NCBI GenBank assembly: GCA_903926385.1
Contig: CAIYIS010000053.1
Location: forward strand, 1-64,000
Source of the DNA: an uncultured Bacteroidota bacterium
GTDB lineage: Bacteria; Bacteroidota; Bacteroidia; 2-12-FULL-35-15
DNA: 64,000 nt
Direction of reading: 5' to 3'
Shown: in pieces, positions 18,767-29,700 of the stretch
Numbering within the stretch: position 1 is the first letter of the stretch
Layout of the letters: every line of letters begins with the position of its first letter
Program-made: the position numbers and the translations under genes
The notes under the pieces: generated by a model
Database searches by the model: none
What the model was told of the DNA's origin: nothing
What the model saw: the letters and a program-made list of their open reading frames with translations, nothing else

Positions 18767-20695
18767 ATGAATACTATCCACGAAATACTCGAAAAATACT
18801 GGGGGCATAAATCGTTTAGACCTATGCAGGAAGATATCATTCGTTCTGTAATGGAAGGAAATGATACATTGGCATTACTGCCCACCGGTGGAGGTAAATC
18901 TGTCTGTTTTCAGGTGCCCGGCTTGGCCAAAGAAGGGATTTGTGTGGTTATTTCTCCTCTTATCGCTTTAATGAAAGATCAGGTGGAAAACCTGACAAAA
19001 AAAGGTATAAAAGCTGTTGCTATAACTTCGGCTATGCACAAACGAGAAATAGATATTGCTCTCGACAATTGTGTGTATGGCCATATTAAATTTCTTTACC
19101 TCTCGCCCGAACGCCTCGAAACCGAAATAGTGAAAGTAAGACTGCAACGGATGAAGATTAATCTGATTGCCATAGACGAATCGCATTGTGTATCGCAGTG
19201 GGGATATGATTTCAGGCCGAGTTACCTAAAAATAGCAGCGCTGAAAGAACTGCTTCCCGGTATTCCTTTTTTGGCGCTAACTGCCACCGCTACCAAAATA
19301 GTAGTTGAAGATATTCAGGAGAAATTACTGTTTAAAAAGAAAAACGTTTTTCAGATATCCTACGAGAGAAAAAACCTGGCGTATGTGGTGTTGCGCGAAG
19401 AAGACAAGCTGGCTCGGTTGGTGAAAATAGCTACCAATGTTAAAGGTACGGGAATAGTGTATGTGCGCAATCGTAAGAAAACTCAGGAAATTGCCGAATA
19501 TTTGGTGAGCAGCCTCAAGCCTTCTTTTCAGGGCGAGAAAGTAGCCGATTTTTATCATGCCGGACTGGATGCCCAAACCCGAGATGGAAAGCAAAACGAT
19601 TGGATTAATAATAAAACAAGAATTATTGTTTGTACCAATGCCTTTGGGATGGGAATTGACAAACCCGATGTGAGATTTGTGGTTCATCTGGAAATGCCAG
19701 ATTCTATTGAAGCTTATTTTCAGGAAGCCGGAAGAGCCGGAAGAGATGAGCGAAAGGCATTCGCCATTTTGCTGTATAATGCCAGCGACCCTTTCGATTT
19801 GCAAAGAAGTATTTTGATGAGTTATCCTTCGCTCGAAGAGATAAAACAAACGTATCAGGCTTTGGCCAATTTTTATCAAATAGCCACAGGTGCCGGGCTT
19901 GGCATTACCTTCGATTTTAACATTACCAAGTTTTGTGAAACGTATAATTTGCAAGTTATAACCGTTTACAATAGTTTAAAATTTATTGCCCGCGAGGGTT
20001 ACATTTCGCTTACCGATGCGTTTTATCAGTCTTCGCAGGTAAAAATGGAATTAAAGAAAGATGATTTGTACAAGTTTCAAATTGAAAATTCGCAATACGA
20101 TGGTTTTATAAAACTCATGCTCCGCTCCTACCCCGGTTTTTTCGATAATTTTATTAAAATAAACGAATACGACATTGCCCAAAAAGCCCATACCAAAAAG
20201 GAATACATAGTAAAACGACTTGAGTTTTTGCATCAAAATAAAATACTAACGTATATACCCCAAACCGATTTGCCCCAACTTACCTTTACACAGGAACGAG
20301 TGGATGCAAAAGATTTAACCTTAAAAAAGGAAAATTTCGAAATGCTGAAATCGCGTGCTATAGAGCGTATGGAGGCTATTGTGGATTATGCCGAAAGCGA
20401 CCATTGGTGCAGGAGTCAGCATTTGCTGGCCTATTTCGGAGAAACGGATACTTACCGCTGCGACCATTGTGATGTGTGTTTGGAAGAAAATAAAAGAGTG
20501 CTTCATACCGATGAATTCGAAAATATAAGTACTCAAATTAAAGAAATACTAGCCCTTCAACCTTTGGAGTTAAAAGATTTGGCAAGTAAAATTACCGATG
20601 CCTCTGACGATAAAATTCTGCATACCATACGCTGGATGATAGATAACAAGCAACTTACTCACAATTCGGACAAGAAATTGAGTTTGGTGGTGTAA
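18767..20695 (+). CDS. recQ: RecQ-type ATP-dependent DNA helicase
   Basis: This 642-residue SF2 helicase unwinds DNA 3'-5' in recombination and fork repair. The ATG at 18767 was chosen over an upstream in-frame TTG at 18755. Visible motifs are LLPTGGGKS (Walker A), DESHCVSQWGYDFRPSY (Walker B with the RecQ aromatic-rich loop), ALTATAT, FGMGIDKPDVRFVVH and QEAGRAGRD (motif VI). The zinc-binding domain is CRSQHLLAYFGE ... CDHCDVC. A winged-helix region follows, but I see no HRDC domain. A separate HRDC protein is encoded at 61615. Confidence 0.95.
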   Translation: MNTIHEILEKYWGHKSFRPMQEDIIRSVMEGNDTLALLPTGGGKSVCFQVPGLAKEGICVVISPLIALMKDQVENLTKKGIKAVAITSAMHKREIDIALDNCVYGHIKFLYLSPERLETEIVKVRLQRMKINLIAIDESHCVSQWGYDFRPSYLKIAALKELLPGIPFLALTATATKIVVEDIQEKLLFKKKNVFQISYERKNLAYVVLREEDKLARLVKIATNVKGTGIVYVRNRKKTQEIAEYLVSSLKPSFQGEKVADFYHAGLDAQTRDGKQNDWINNKTRIIVCTNAFGMGIDKPDVRFVVHLEMPDSIEAYFQEAGRAGRDERKAFAILLYNASDPFDLQRSILMSYPSLEEIKQTYQALANFYQIATGAGLGITFDFNITKFCETYNLQVITVYNSLKFIAREGYISLTDAFYQSSQVKMELKKDDLYKFQIENSQYDGFIKLMLRSYPGFFDNFIKINEYDIAQKAHTKKEYIVKRLEFLHQNKILTYIPQTDLPQLTFTQERVDAKDLTLKKENFEMLKSRAIERMEAIVDYAESDHWCRSQHLLAYFGETDTYRCDHCDVCLEENKRVLHTDEFENISTQIKEILALQPLELKDLASKITDASDDKILHTIRWMIDNKQLTHNSDKKLSLVV

Positions 20696-20730
20696 TTTTC
20701 CTGAAAAAATAAGATTACCCTTAAAAAATG

Positions 20731-20832
20731 GCGCAAGCCTATTCCTGAAAAATGGAAACCACCTCCGCTTTAGCGCAAGCCTATTCCTGAAAAATGGAAG
20801 CCATCTCCGCTTGAGCGGAAGCCTATCCTAAA
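20731..20832. repeat. 42-bp tandem repeat, about 2.4 units
   Basis: Units start at 20731, 20773 and 20815 with GCGCAAGCCTATTCCTG (the third reads GCGGAAGCCTATCCT). Each carries a CCGCTT-AGCG inverted element. The third, partial unit runs into a hairpin that could act as a recQ transcript end, but there is no T-tract. Confidence 0.75.
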
Positions 20833-21023
20833 TTTTTAGTATAGGCTTAAACTCCGTTTTACCCAAACTCGCTCTTATTATATGCGTTTAAACGAAGGAT
20901 TTTTCCGGTTGCGTATTTTTTGGGTTTTGTGGCAAAATGCGTTTTAAAGCGATTTTTTGAAAAAAACGAACAATTTTGGAGAGTGGATTAAGGGCTGAGG
21001 CGTTTTCATAAACTAAACTTTCC

Positions 21024-21031
21024 TATCTTTG
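21024..21031 (+). promoter_or_regulatory. -7 box (TATCTTTG)
   Basis: This is an exact TAnnTTTG match ending seven bases before the ATG at 21039, implying a very short leader. Confidence 0.55.
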
Positions 21032-21038
21032 AAAAATT

Positions 21039-22232
21039 ATGAACGAAGAAATAATACGAGTAATACTAACCAGCGGAAAAGACCATAGTCTTCACCGTTT
21101 TCACCCTTGGGTATTTTCGGGGGCCATCAAAAAATTTACAGGCGAAGTTAAAGAAGGCGATATAGTAGAAGTGTATTCGGCCCAAAACGAGTTTCTCGGC
21201 ATGGGGCATTATCAGATTGGGTCTATCGCTGTGCGGATGTTTTCGTTCAAACAGGTGGTTCCCGATTACGAATTCTGGAAAAGTAAAATAAGAGATGCCT
21301 ATAATTTCCGCACTCAGCTTAACCTTACGGATAATGCAGCCACCAACTGTTACCGCCTTTGTTTTGGCGAAGGTGACGGATTGCCCGGTTTTATTATCGA
21401 TTATTACAACGGAACGGCTGTTCTGCAGAGTCATTCCATAGGTTTACACCTCATAAAAAATGAGTTTGTGCGGGCTTTGCAGGAAATATACGGTGATAAA
21501 CTGAATGCCGTGTATGATAAAAGTGAAGAAACCATGCCCAAACAGGCTCCCATAAAGGCCACCAATGGTTATTTATGGAAACGGGAAAATGCTGCGATAG
21601 AAAACATAGCGTTGGAAAACAACAATAAATTTTTTGTTGATTGGGAAGGCGGACAAAAAACAGGTTTCTTTCTCGACCAAAGAGAAAATCGTGAATTGCT
21701 TGGCAAATATTCAGAAAACAAAGTGGTGTTGAATACCTTTTGTTATACTGGAGGATTTTCGGTGTATGCAGCTAAAGGTGGTGCCACCGAGGTGCATTCT
21801 ACTGATATTTCTAAAAAAGCCATCGACCTTACCGATAAAAATATTGAACTGAATGAAATTAAAAATCACACCTCTTTTGCGGTAGATACCTTCGATTTTC
21901 TAAAGCACAGAGAAAACACTTACGATATCATAGTTCTCGATCCACCCGCATTTGCAAAGCATCAAAATGTAAAGCATAATGCTATTATGGGGTACAAACG
22001 GCTGAATTATGAGGCCATCAAACAAATCAAACCAGGCGGATTTTTGTTTACTTTTTCCTGCTCTCAGGTTGTGGATAACAACACATTTAACTCAACCGTA
22101 ATGGCAGCGGCCATAGAAGCGGGACGAAATGTAAGAATTCTTCATCACCTATCTCAACCTCCCGACCATTGCGTAAGTATTTTTCATCCCGAAGGCGAAT
22201 ACCTAAAAGGATTAGTAGTGCAGGTTGAATAG
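21039..22232 (+). CDS. rlmI: RlmI-type class I SAM-dependent rRNA (cytosine) methyltransferase
   Basis: This 397-residue protein has an N-terminal PUA domain (residues about 1-75, including HPWVFSGAI and GDIVEVYSAQNEFLGMG) and a central RlmI-like linker domain. The C-terminal methyltransferase (about 180-397) carries the SAM-binding VLNTFCYTGGFSVYAAKGGA and the catalytic-region motif VLDPPAFAKHQ. The family makes 5-methylcytosine in 23S rRNA. Subfamily assignment (RlmI versus another RlmI/RlmK relative) is by overall pattern. It is a single gene with its own -7 box. Confidence 0.9.
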   Translation: MNEEIIRVILTSGKDHSLHRFHPWVFSGAIKKFTGEVKEGDIVEVYSAQNEFLGMGHYQIGSIAVRMFSFKQVVPDYEFWKSKIRDAYNFRTQLNLTDNAATNCYRLCFGEGDGLPGFIIDYYNGTAVLQSHSIGLHLIKNEFVRALQEIYGDKLNAVYDKSEETMPKQAPIKATNGYLWKRENAAIENIALENNNKFFVDWEGGQKTGFFLDQRENRELLGKYSENKVVLNTFCYTGGFSVYAAKGGATEVHSTDISKKAIDLTDKNIELNEIKNHTSFAVDTFDFLKHRENTYDIIVLDPPAFAKHQNVKHNAIMGYKRLNYEAIKQIKPGGFLFTFSCSQVVDNNTFNSTVMAAAIEAGRNVRILHHLSQPPDHCVSIFHPEGEYLKGLVVQVE

Positions 22233-22284
22233 GTTATTTATTTACAAATCTTCAACAACTATTAAAAAGTATCAATAAAAAACA

Positions 22285-22292
22285 TATTTTTG
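22285..22292 (+). promoter_or_regulatory. -7 box (TATTTTTG) of the M16 peptidase gene
   Basis: This is an exact TAnnTTTG match 46 bases before the ATG at 22339. I see no clear -33 element. Confidence 0.5.
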
Positions 22293-22338
22293 AAACTTCT
22301 AAAAAACGACAATAGTATAAACCAAATAAATTAATAAA

Positions 22339-25194
22339 ATGAAAAGAATAATTACAACTGTTTTGAGTTGCCTTGCATTAGGAATAAGCGTAGCTCAACC
22401 GGTATTGATAGAAGAAGTTAAAGCCGCTGATGGAAAAGCAGTGATTCCTTATTCGAAATACAAACTTGGCAACGGATTAATCGTGCTTTTACACGAAGAT
22501 CATTCCGACCCTGTGGTGGATGTAATGGTTACCTATAAGGTAGGCTCGGCTAGAGAATCGATGGGTAAATCAGGATTTGCTCACTTTTTCGAACACATGA
22601 TGTTCGAAGGTTCTAAACACCTTGCAGATAAAGAGCATTTCAAAATGGTTTCTACCGCAGGAGGAGACATGAATGGTTTTACAGAAAGAGACAAAACTAC
22701 CTATTACGAAACCTTACCGTCAAACTATTTGGAAATGGGTTTATACCTGGAAAGCGACCGTATGGGCTTTTTGCTGGATTCTCTAACAACTAAAAAATTC
22801 GAAATTCAACGTTCTACAGTTAAAAACGAGAAATCTCAGAATGTAGAAAATCAGCCTTATGCCATAGGTTTTGAAGAAGAAATCAACAAAATTCTTTATC
22901 CAGACCGTCACCCTTACAGCTGGCCGGTTATTGGTTATGTTGACGATTTGAACAGAGCCAATGTGGATGATGTTCGTAATTTCTTCCTTCGCTGGTATGG
23001 ACCTAACAACGCCATTTTAAGTTTGTCTGGAGACTTTGTTTCTGCTGATGCAATCAAACTTGTGGATAAATATTTCGGAGATTTGAAACCTTGTCCTGAA
23101 GTAAAAAAAATGAGAGTGCCTTTAAATGTTATTCCTACTGATAAATACACTGCTTATAAAGACAAAATTTATTTGCCATTAAATTTAAGAGTTTACCCTA
23201 CCGTTCCGCAATATCACCGTGACGAAGCTGCACTAGACTTATTAGGAATTATGATGGGAGGTGGAAACAATTCTATTTTCTACAAGAAATTTGTAAAAGA
23301 TAAAAAAGCTATTCAGGCAGTAGTTAATCATCAGTCGAACGAACTTGCCGGTGAATTCCAAATTCAGATTATAGCTTATCCTCCAGATGATTTTAATTTG
23401 GAAAAACTATTCACTGATTTAGACGGATTGGTAAAAACCACTATTGATGATTTCGAAAAAACAGAGATTACTGACGATGCATTGCAAAGAGCCAAAGCTC
23501 AGGTGGAAACTATGGAATACAGTGGTATGTCCACAGTATTTGAAGCTAACATGAGAATTGCTACTTGGGAACGATTGTTAGGACATGGTTCTACAATTTC
23601 TGATGAAATAGACCGTTATAACAGAGTTACCAAAGAAGATATTTCGAGAGTATTTAATAAATACATTAAAGGTTCGGGAGCAGCTATCGTTAACACCTAC
23701 CCTATTATGGATAATAAAGACTCTGTAAAAAGCGTTAATCCACATGCCGGAGAAACTTTTCCTCCTAATCCTGAATATGCAGGTTTGAGTTATTCTCCAA
23801 ACCCTGATAAATTTGACAGAAGCGCAAAACCTACCCCTGCTGCCCCTAAAACAGTTAAGGTTCCCGATTATTATTCTTTCAAATTGAATAACGGTTTAAG
23901 CGTGGTTGGTATCAACAACAACGAAACCCCTCAAATGACTTTGGTTATAACTATTGAAGGAGGTTCGCTTGTGTTACCTCCCGATCAAATTAAGAAAATG
24001 GGTATTGCTGAATTTACGGCAAGCATGCTTAATGAAGGAACTAAAAACTACACCACAGAGCAAGTGAGTGCAGAACTTGAGAAAATTGGAAGTACAATCG
24101 AATTTAACGCTGGTAAATCGGCTACCACAGTTCGAATAGAATGTTTGAAAAAGAATTTAGATGCTACCTTAAAAATTCTTGAAGAGAAATTATTGAATCC
24201 GGGATTCAGAGAAGACGATTTTAAAATTGGCAAAAAACAATACAAAGAAAGTATTGCTAATGAAAAAACAAATGCTCAAACAGTAGCCAATAACCAAATG
24301 AGTTTCGCTCTTTACGGAAGTTCTGTTTTGGGTTTATCTCCTACCTGGAAATCGGTTGATAATATTGAGTTGAAAGATTTGAAAGAGTATTACAATAATT
24401 ATTACTCCCCTTCTGTATCAAGTATTGTTGTAGTTGGTGAAGTTGACGAAACAGACTTGAAGAAAAGATTAGAATTTTTGAACAAATGGCAAGCCAAAGA
24501 AGTGAAAATCCAATCTATTCCTGAGCCTGTGCAGCCTACAGAGCAACAGTTTTATGTTTCCGACAAACCATTCGCTCCATCTACTTTTATTATGATGGGT
24601 AACACATCTCTTAAATTTGATGTAACCGGTGATTACTATAAAAACCAGATTGCTAACTTTACATTAGGAGGAACATTCAATAGCAGATTAAATATGACAT
24701 TGCGCGAAGAAAAAGGATGGACATACGGTATTTATTCCTACTTCAATGGAGGGAAATATAGCGGACGCTACATTATCAGTTCCTCAGTAAAACGTTCAGC
24801 TTCGGCTGCCTCCATTATGGAAATAATCAAGATTTACGGAAATTATGTAACCAATGGAATAACTGACAAGGAACTGGAGTTTACAAAAAACTCATTGTTA
24901 AACGAACAGGCATTAAAATATGAGTCGCCTTTCGCAAAGGCATCATTTTTGTCAGACGTTGTTCGTTATAACTTAGACAAGGATTATACTGCTAAACAAA
25001 ATCAGTTATTAAAGAATATCTCCAAAGACGAAGTGAATCAGCAAATCAAAAAATATTTTGCCCTAAACAAATTAACTACTGTGATAGTTGGCGATAAGGC
25101 AATAATAGAAGGACAACTCGACAGAGCGATGAAAGATGCTAAGAACAAAGAAATACTTGGCAACGTTAAATTGAAAAAATTGAATATGGATTAA
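22339..25194 (+). CDS. M16 family zinc metallopeptidase (two M16 halves), exported
   Basis: This 951-residue pitrilysin/insulinase-family peptidase has a signal peptide (residues 1-19). The first M16 half (about 40-490) contains the inverted zinc motif H82-F-F-E85-H86 in GFAHFFEHMMFEG. The second half (about 530-930) lacks the motif, as expected for the non-catalytic partner half. The R-x-x-x-G-x-x-Y segment LREEKGWTYGIYSYF is present in the second half. These enzymes degrade peptides in a closed chamber. An export signal places it in the periplasm, where in Bacteroidota such enzymes probably clear peptides. It is followed by a hairpin and a TPR gene. Confidence 0.93.
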   Translation: MKRIITTVLSCLALGISVAQPVLIEEVKAADGKAVIPYSKYKLGNGLIVLLHEDHSDPVVDVMVTYKVGSARESMGKSGFAHFFEHMMFEGSKHLADKEHFKMVSTAGGDMNGFTERDKTTYYETLPSNYLEMGLYLESDRMGFLLDSLTTKKFEIQRSTVKNEKSQNVENQPYAIGFEEEINKILYPDRHPYSWPVIGYVDDLNRANVDDVRNFFLRWYGPNNAILSLSGDFVSADAIKLVDKYFGDLKPCPEVKKMRVPLNVIPTDKYTAYKDKIYLPLNLRVYPTVPQYHRDEAALDLLGIMMGGGNNSIFYKKFVKDKKAIQAVVNHQSNELAGEFQIQIIAYPPDDFNLEKLFTDLDGLVKTTIDDFEKTEITDDALQRAKAQVETMEYSGMSTVFEANMRIATWERLLGHGSTISDEIDRYNRVTKEDISRVFNKYIKGSGAAIVNTYPIMDNKDSVKSVNPHAGETFPPNPEYAGLSYSPNPDKFDRSAKPTPAAPKTVKVPDYYSFKLNNGLSVVGINNNETPQMTLVITIEGGSLVLPPDQIKKMGIAEFTASMLNEGTKNYTTEQVSAELEKIGSTIEFNAGKSATTVRIECLKKNLDATLKILEEKLLNPGFREDDFKIGKKQYKESIANEKTNAQTVANNQMSFALYGSSVLGLSPTWKSVDNIELKDLKEYYNNYYSPSVSSIVVVGEVDETDLKKRLEFLNKWQAKEVKIQSIPEPVQPTEQQFYVSDKPFAPSTFIMMGNTSLKFDVTGDYYKNQIANFTLGGTFNSRLNMTLREEKGWTYGIYSYFNGGKYSGRYIISSSVKRSASAASIMEIIKIYGNYVTNGITDKELEFTKNSLLNEQALKYESPFAKASFLSDVVRYNLDKDYTAKQNQLLKNISKDEVNQQIKKYFALNKLTTVIVGDKAIIEGQLDRAMKDAKNKEILGNVKLKKLNMD

Positions 25195-25205
25195 TAAACT
25201 TCACA

Positions 25206-25237
25206 TTCCCCTTCACTGTAAGAGCAGTGAAGGGGGA
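25206..25237 (+). other. Intergenic stem-loop
   Basis: A 12-bp stem (arms TCCCCTTCACTG and CAGTGAAGGGGGA, loop TAAGAG) lies between the M16 peptidase and TPR genes. No T-tract follows, so it may stabilise the upstream mRNA end or attenuate read-through rather than terminate. Confidence 0.6.
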
Positions 25238-25270
25238 TTATGAAACAAAACAAAACAAAGCACAAAAAAT

Positions 25271-26413
25271 ATGAAATCTACTTTAACAGGCATTTTAATG
25301 GTTGCCGCCACATTAGTAAGCGCGCAAAGTAATCAGGTAACAAACGCAAGTAATGGTTTAAGAAACGATGAACTAGACAAAGCTAAAGTCGCTGCTGATG
25401 CCGCCTCAATTCATGAATCTACTAAAAGCAGCGCTAAGTTATGGATGTATCGAGGACAGATTTATCAAAGAATTTACGAATCGAAAAAGGAGGAAGTAAA
25501 GAAATTGGATGCCGATGCACAAGAAAAAGCAGTAGAAAGTTTTATTACCTGCCTTAAACTTGATAAGGATAATATTTATAAAGATCAAGTGAAAAACAAT
25601 ATAGTTCAAACATGTGCTTCTCTAGATTATAAGGTTAAATATTTTGTTGATATTAAAGAATACGGAAAGGCAATTGCCGGACTTGACTTATTGGAGCAAG
25701 CATTACCTTATGATTTTGACGGTGGTTTGAAACGTAACAATATTACAAAAGAAAACCTAATGTTGATGCATTTTAAAGTGTATTCCCGTTCCGGTGATAA
25801 AGAAAAAACAAAAGAATTCGCTGATAAATTAATTGCAATTAAATTTAAAGATGCCTCTATTTATACCAACATGGCAAAAATTTATTTGATTGACAAAGAC
25901 ACTGCAAAAGCACTGAGTTATATCGAAAAAGGGAAACTCATTTTCGAAGATAATATGGAACTTATCAATACAGAAATTAATATTTACCTAGCACAACACA
26001 AAACGGATATTTTAAAAACAAAACTAACAGACGCCATTGCCATTAGTCCGGACAACGAAGTTCTGCATTGCGTTTTAGGAAACCTTTATGTTCAAACTAA
26101 AGACAACGAAAATGCCGAAAAGGAGTTTCAGAAAGCAATAGAAATAAAACCTGACTATGATTTAGCAAACTACAATTTGGGAGTTATTTATTTCAATTCA
26201 GGAAACGAATGGGGTGAAAAAATTAATGCTCTTCCGATGAATGACACAAAAAAAGCGAAAGAATTTGAGGAAAAGAAAAATGAATTGTATCGCAAGGCAG
26301 TTGTTAATTTTGAGAAATCTTACGAAATTTCTCCTGATAAAGCTACCAAACAGCGCTTGCGTCAATTATATTTGAAGCTTGGTGAAATGGAGAAAGCTGA
26401 AAAATATAAATAG
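25271..26413 (+). CDS. Exported TPR-repeat protein
   Basis: This 380-residue protein has a signal peptide (MKSTLTGILMVAATLVSAQ). Helical repeats follow, best seen at residues about 255-330 (LHCVLGNLYVQTKDNENAE, then YDLANYNLGVIYFNSGNEW), a TPR pair with an insertion between helices. The N-terminal part (about 35-60) has the SSAKLWMYRGQIYQRIYESK segment common in Bacteroidota TPR proteins. It is probably a periplasmic scaffold; the partner is unknown. It lies 76 bases after the M16 peptidase, separated by a hairpin without a T-tract, and may be co-transcribed. A strong bidirectional terminator follows. Confidence 0.82.
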   Translation: MKSTLTGILMVAATLVSAQSNQVTNASNGLRNDELDKAKVAADAASIHESTKSSAKLWMYRGQIYQRIYESKKEEVKKLDADAQEKAVESFITCLKLDKDNIYKDQVKNNIVQTCASLDYKVKYFVDIKEYGKAIAGLDLLEQALPYDFDGGLKRNNITKENLMLMHFKVYSRSGDKEKTKEFADKLIAIKFKDASIYTNMAKIYLIDKDTAKALSYIEKGKLIFEDNMELINTEINIYLAQHKTDILKTKLTDAIAISPDNEVLHCVLGNLYVQTKDNENAEKEFQKAIEIKPDYDLANYNLGVIYFNSGNEWGEKINALPMNDTKKAKEFEEKKNELYRKAVVNFEKSYEISPDKATKQRLRQLYLKLGEMEKAEKYK

Positions 26414-26434
26414 CAATTGCAATACACTACAACA

Positions 26435-26468
26435 AAAGCCCTTTTTTGATATCAAAAAAGGGTTTTTT
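26435..26468 (+). terminator. Intrinsic terminator, perfect palindrome
   Basis: A perfect stem (arms CCCTTTTTTGAT and ATCAAAAAAGGG) is flanked by A and T runs, so it can work in both directions. It lies 25 bases after the TPR-gene stop codon. Confidence 0.9.
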
Positions 26469-26763
26469 CTTTGAGGAGTTTCTAAAATCATTACTCTATT
26501 TACCTTATTCAGGCCTTAAATAGAATACTGACAATAAACCAATATTCTCTCCTGCTTGCTTAAAATTTTATGGGCGAAATTTATTTTTTATCTAATGCAA
26601 CCTTTTGCTAAAAAATAGCATCTTAAATAAAGAAGGGGAATTATTAAAAGTATTTATATTAACCTTAATGTGTTAATATTTGATAGAATGCAAACTAACA
26701 ACACTTACTTGTTTTGAATTACCTTTGAGCAAAGATGTTTAACAAACCCTAAAATTACTTAAT
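26469..26763. other. Intergenic region upstream of the large adhesin
   Basis: This AT-rich stretch has no ORF or repeat of note. A TAnnTTTG match (TACCTTTG, 26720-26727) lies 37 bases before the adhesin ATG and is its likely -7 box. Confidence 0.5.
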
Positions 26764-29700
26764 ATGATGAAAAAAATAACTGTTTTCCTATTTGTCTTCA
26801 CCATTCATTTTTCTTTTGCACAACTCAACTGGAATGCTAAAAACTCTTTTGAACAAAAGAACTTTATCGAAAGTAAAGGACAATTTCAGGATGTCAAGCT
26901 TCCTAATCATGAAGCTGTTTTGTATAGTACTAAAATCGATGGAGTAATTTGGTATTTCACCAAAAGTGGATTTACGATTAAACGAATTGAAAACATCCGC
27001 AATAAAAATAAGGAAGAAGAAAAAGACTTGAAGCGAGATGACGATGAAATGACACGATACACTCGGTCTGAAAAATATCAAGAAACAAGATTTGAGGATG
27101 CCAATTCAAACGTAGATGTGGTTTCGGAAATCAAAGTAAGCAATTATTATTCTTACGGAGGACCTGCCTTGCTGGATGGAAAAGGAACAATTAAAGCTAA
27201 TGCATACAAACGCATCGTTTATAAAAACATATACCCAAACACAGACATTGTTTTTCAATTTCCAAAAGATTCTACCGGAATAGAATACTCCTTCATTTTG
27301 CATCCCGGATCAGATGCAGCCAACATTAAAATTAAATTTCCTCGCAACAACAATTTAGAATTGGTAAACAATGCCATTGAAACCATGTCTGATTTTGGGT
27401 TAATCATCACTCACGCCCCTGTCTCCTTTATGCAGGGTAGTAAATCTATAATAAAAAGTAATTTCACAAAAAATGGAAATGTTATAAACATTGAAACCGG
27501 AATTTATGACAAATCAAAAACACTCATCATCGACCCTTGGGTGGTAACACCCAGCTTTGCCGGCAATAACGGTGCATTTGATGTTGACTATGATTTAGCC
27601 GGAAATGTATATGCTTATGGAGGCATTGGTCCTTACGAATTGTTGAAATTTAATTCCTCCGGTGTTTTGCAATGGACATTTACAGGAGCTTTCACAGGTA
27701 CTTATTATTATTATGGCGATTTTGCTGTAGATAGAAATACCGCTAATATTTATTTAACGGAAGGATTTAATAGTGGTGCGGGTGCAGGTGTAATTAAAAT
27801 CAGTGCGGCAGCCACTGTTTTAGTAACGTTTCCAGGCAACTCTCAATACAATGAAATGTGGCGCATCGCCTTTAGTAGGTGTACACCAAATGCAGTAATT
27901 GCAGGTGGTGGTGTTTCCAGTCCAACCTATCAGACTTGCTATTTAGATACTACACTTTTAGGTATCACAATGGTTCAGTATGTACCCACAGCCAATTGCT
28001 GTCATGATGTCGGACAACTTGCCTTGGACAATTATGGTAATACATATCAAATAACAAATTATCACGTAGGCGACCCGATTTACAATAATGTTATGGTTAA
28101 ACTTCCATTACCTGCCATGATTCCCACCACTTGGAATGTTCCTGCCAATTATGCTTTTCAGGAAGTGGCATCTGCAACCTATTATACTACTGCAGGAGCT
28201 ACTATTGCTAATGGATACAACGGATTAACTACTAGCGGGACTTTAGTATATACTTATGATGGATATGTATTGAAAAAATGGGACGGTCCAACAGGCAACT
28301 TATTAGCTTACGACCGCATCAGCTGGCCTCCCGGTGGTGATTCTGTGCACATGAGTTGGGGAGGTATTTCAGCTGATGATTGTGGTAATTTGTTTTTAGG
28401 TGACAACATGAATGTTCGACAGTATGATGCTAATTTGTCTTTAGTAAATTCTTATCCAATGACCAACCTTATTACTGATGTTAATATTGCAAACAGTGGA
28501 GTACTTTATGTCTCAGGAATCGGATATGTTGCAAGCGTTACACCAAATAACATTGTGAATTGTCAGAATAGTGGTGTACTTTCTTTAACAGCAACCTCTG
28601 TTCCTGCTAACTGTAATACTCCTGGGTCTGCCACAGCCATAGTTACTGGAGGAAATCCTCCATACAACATCGTATGGAATACTATTCCTCCTCAAACAGG
28701 TTTAACTATCACAAATGTACCCGCTGGAACATATACTGCAACTATTATAGACGGGGGATGTAATCAGCAAACTTTTATTGATAGTGTTGTTGTTGGTTCC
28801 ACCGGAGGTGTTACAGCTACATCTTCTACTACCATTGCTACCTGTGGAAATAATAACGGTACAGCTACTGTTACTCCAACTTCGGGTGTTGCCCCTTATA
28901 CTTATCTTTGGACCGGAGGGCAAACTACACAAACAGCGACAGGTCTCGCGGTAGGTACCTATACTTGCACTATTCACGACAACAATGGTTGTGTAACGAC
29001 ACAAGTTGTTAATATTACGTCAAATAATGCCGTAACTGCCACTTACACTTCCACCCCTACAGGATGTACCACTAGTATAGGAACAGCTACAGTAACAGCT
29101 ACAGGAGGAAACGCTCCATACACTTACTTATGGAGTAACGGGCAAACAACTCAAACAGGAACAGGTTTGCCAAACGGGTCTTCAAGTTGTGTTATAACTG
29201 ATAATGTCGGTTGTTCTCAATTATTATATGTAAACATTACATCTTCTAATCCTTTAACTCTTTCTATATCTTCTACTCCTACCGGATGTACAACAAGTAT
29301 AGGTACTGCCACAGCGATTCCCGGGAACGGAGCATTACCATATGTTTATAATTGGAGTAATGGACAGACTGGAATTACTGCTACGGCTTTAGGATTAGGT
29401 CCTATCAGTTGTACGATAACAGATAACAATGGTTGCACTTATACTCAATCAACCATTATTTCCTCTAACAATCCAATAAATTCAACCGAAACTCATACTC
29501 AGACAGGATGTACTGTTAATAATGGTACCGCCACAGTAACGCCAGCAAACGGTGCATCACCATACACTTATAGTTGGTCAAACGGACAAAGTTCGCAAAC
29601 AGCAACAGGGCTTTCTGTTGGTACTTATACTTGTACTATTACAGACGCTAATGGATGCACACATAATCAAACAGCTACCATTACTTCTACCAATACGGTT

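Larger units (their letters stand above)
20696..21038. other. Intergenic region with 42-bp repeats and a hairpin
   Basis: This gene-free stretch between recQ and the rlmI-like gene holds the 42-bp repeats described separately, a hairpin (arms AAGCCTAT and ATAGGCTT, 20819-20847) and the -7 box of the next gene. The rest is AT-rich with no recognisable feature. Confidence 0.5.
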
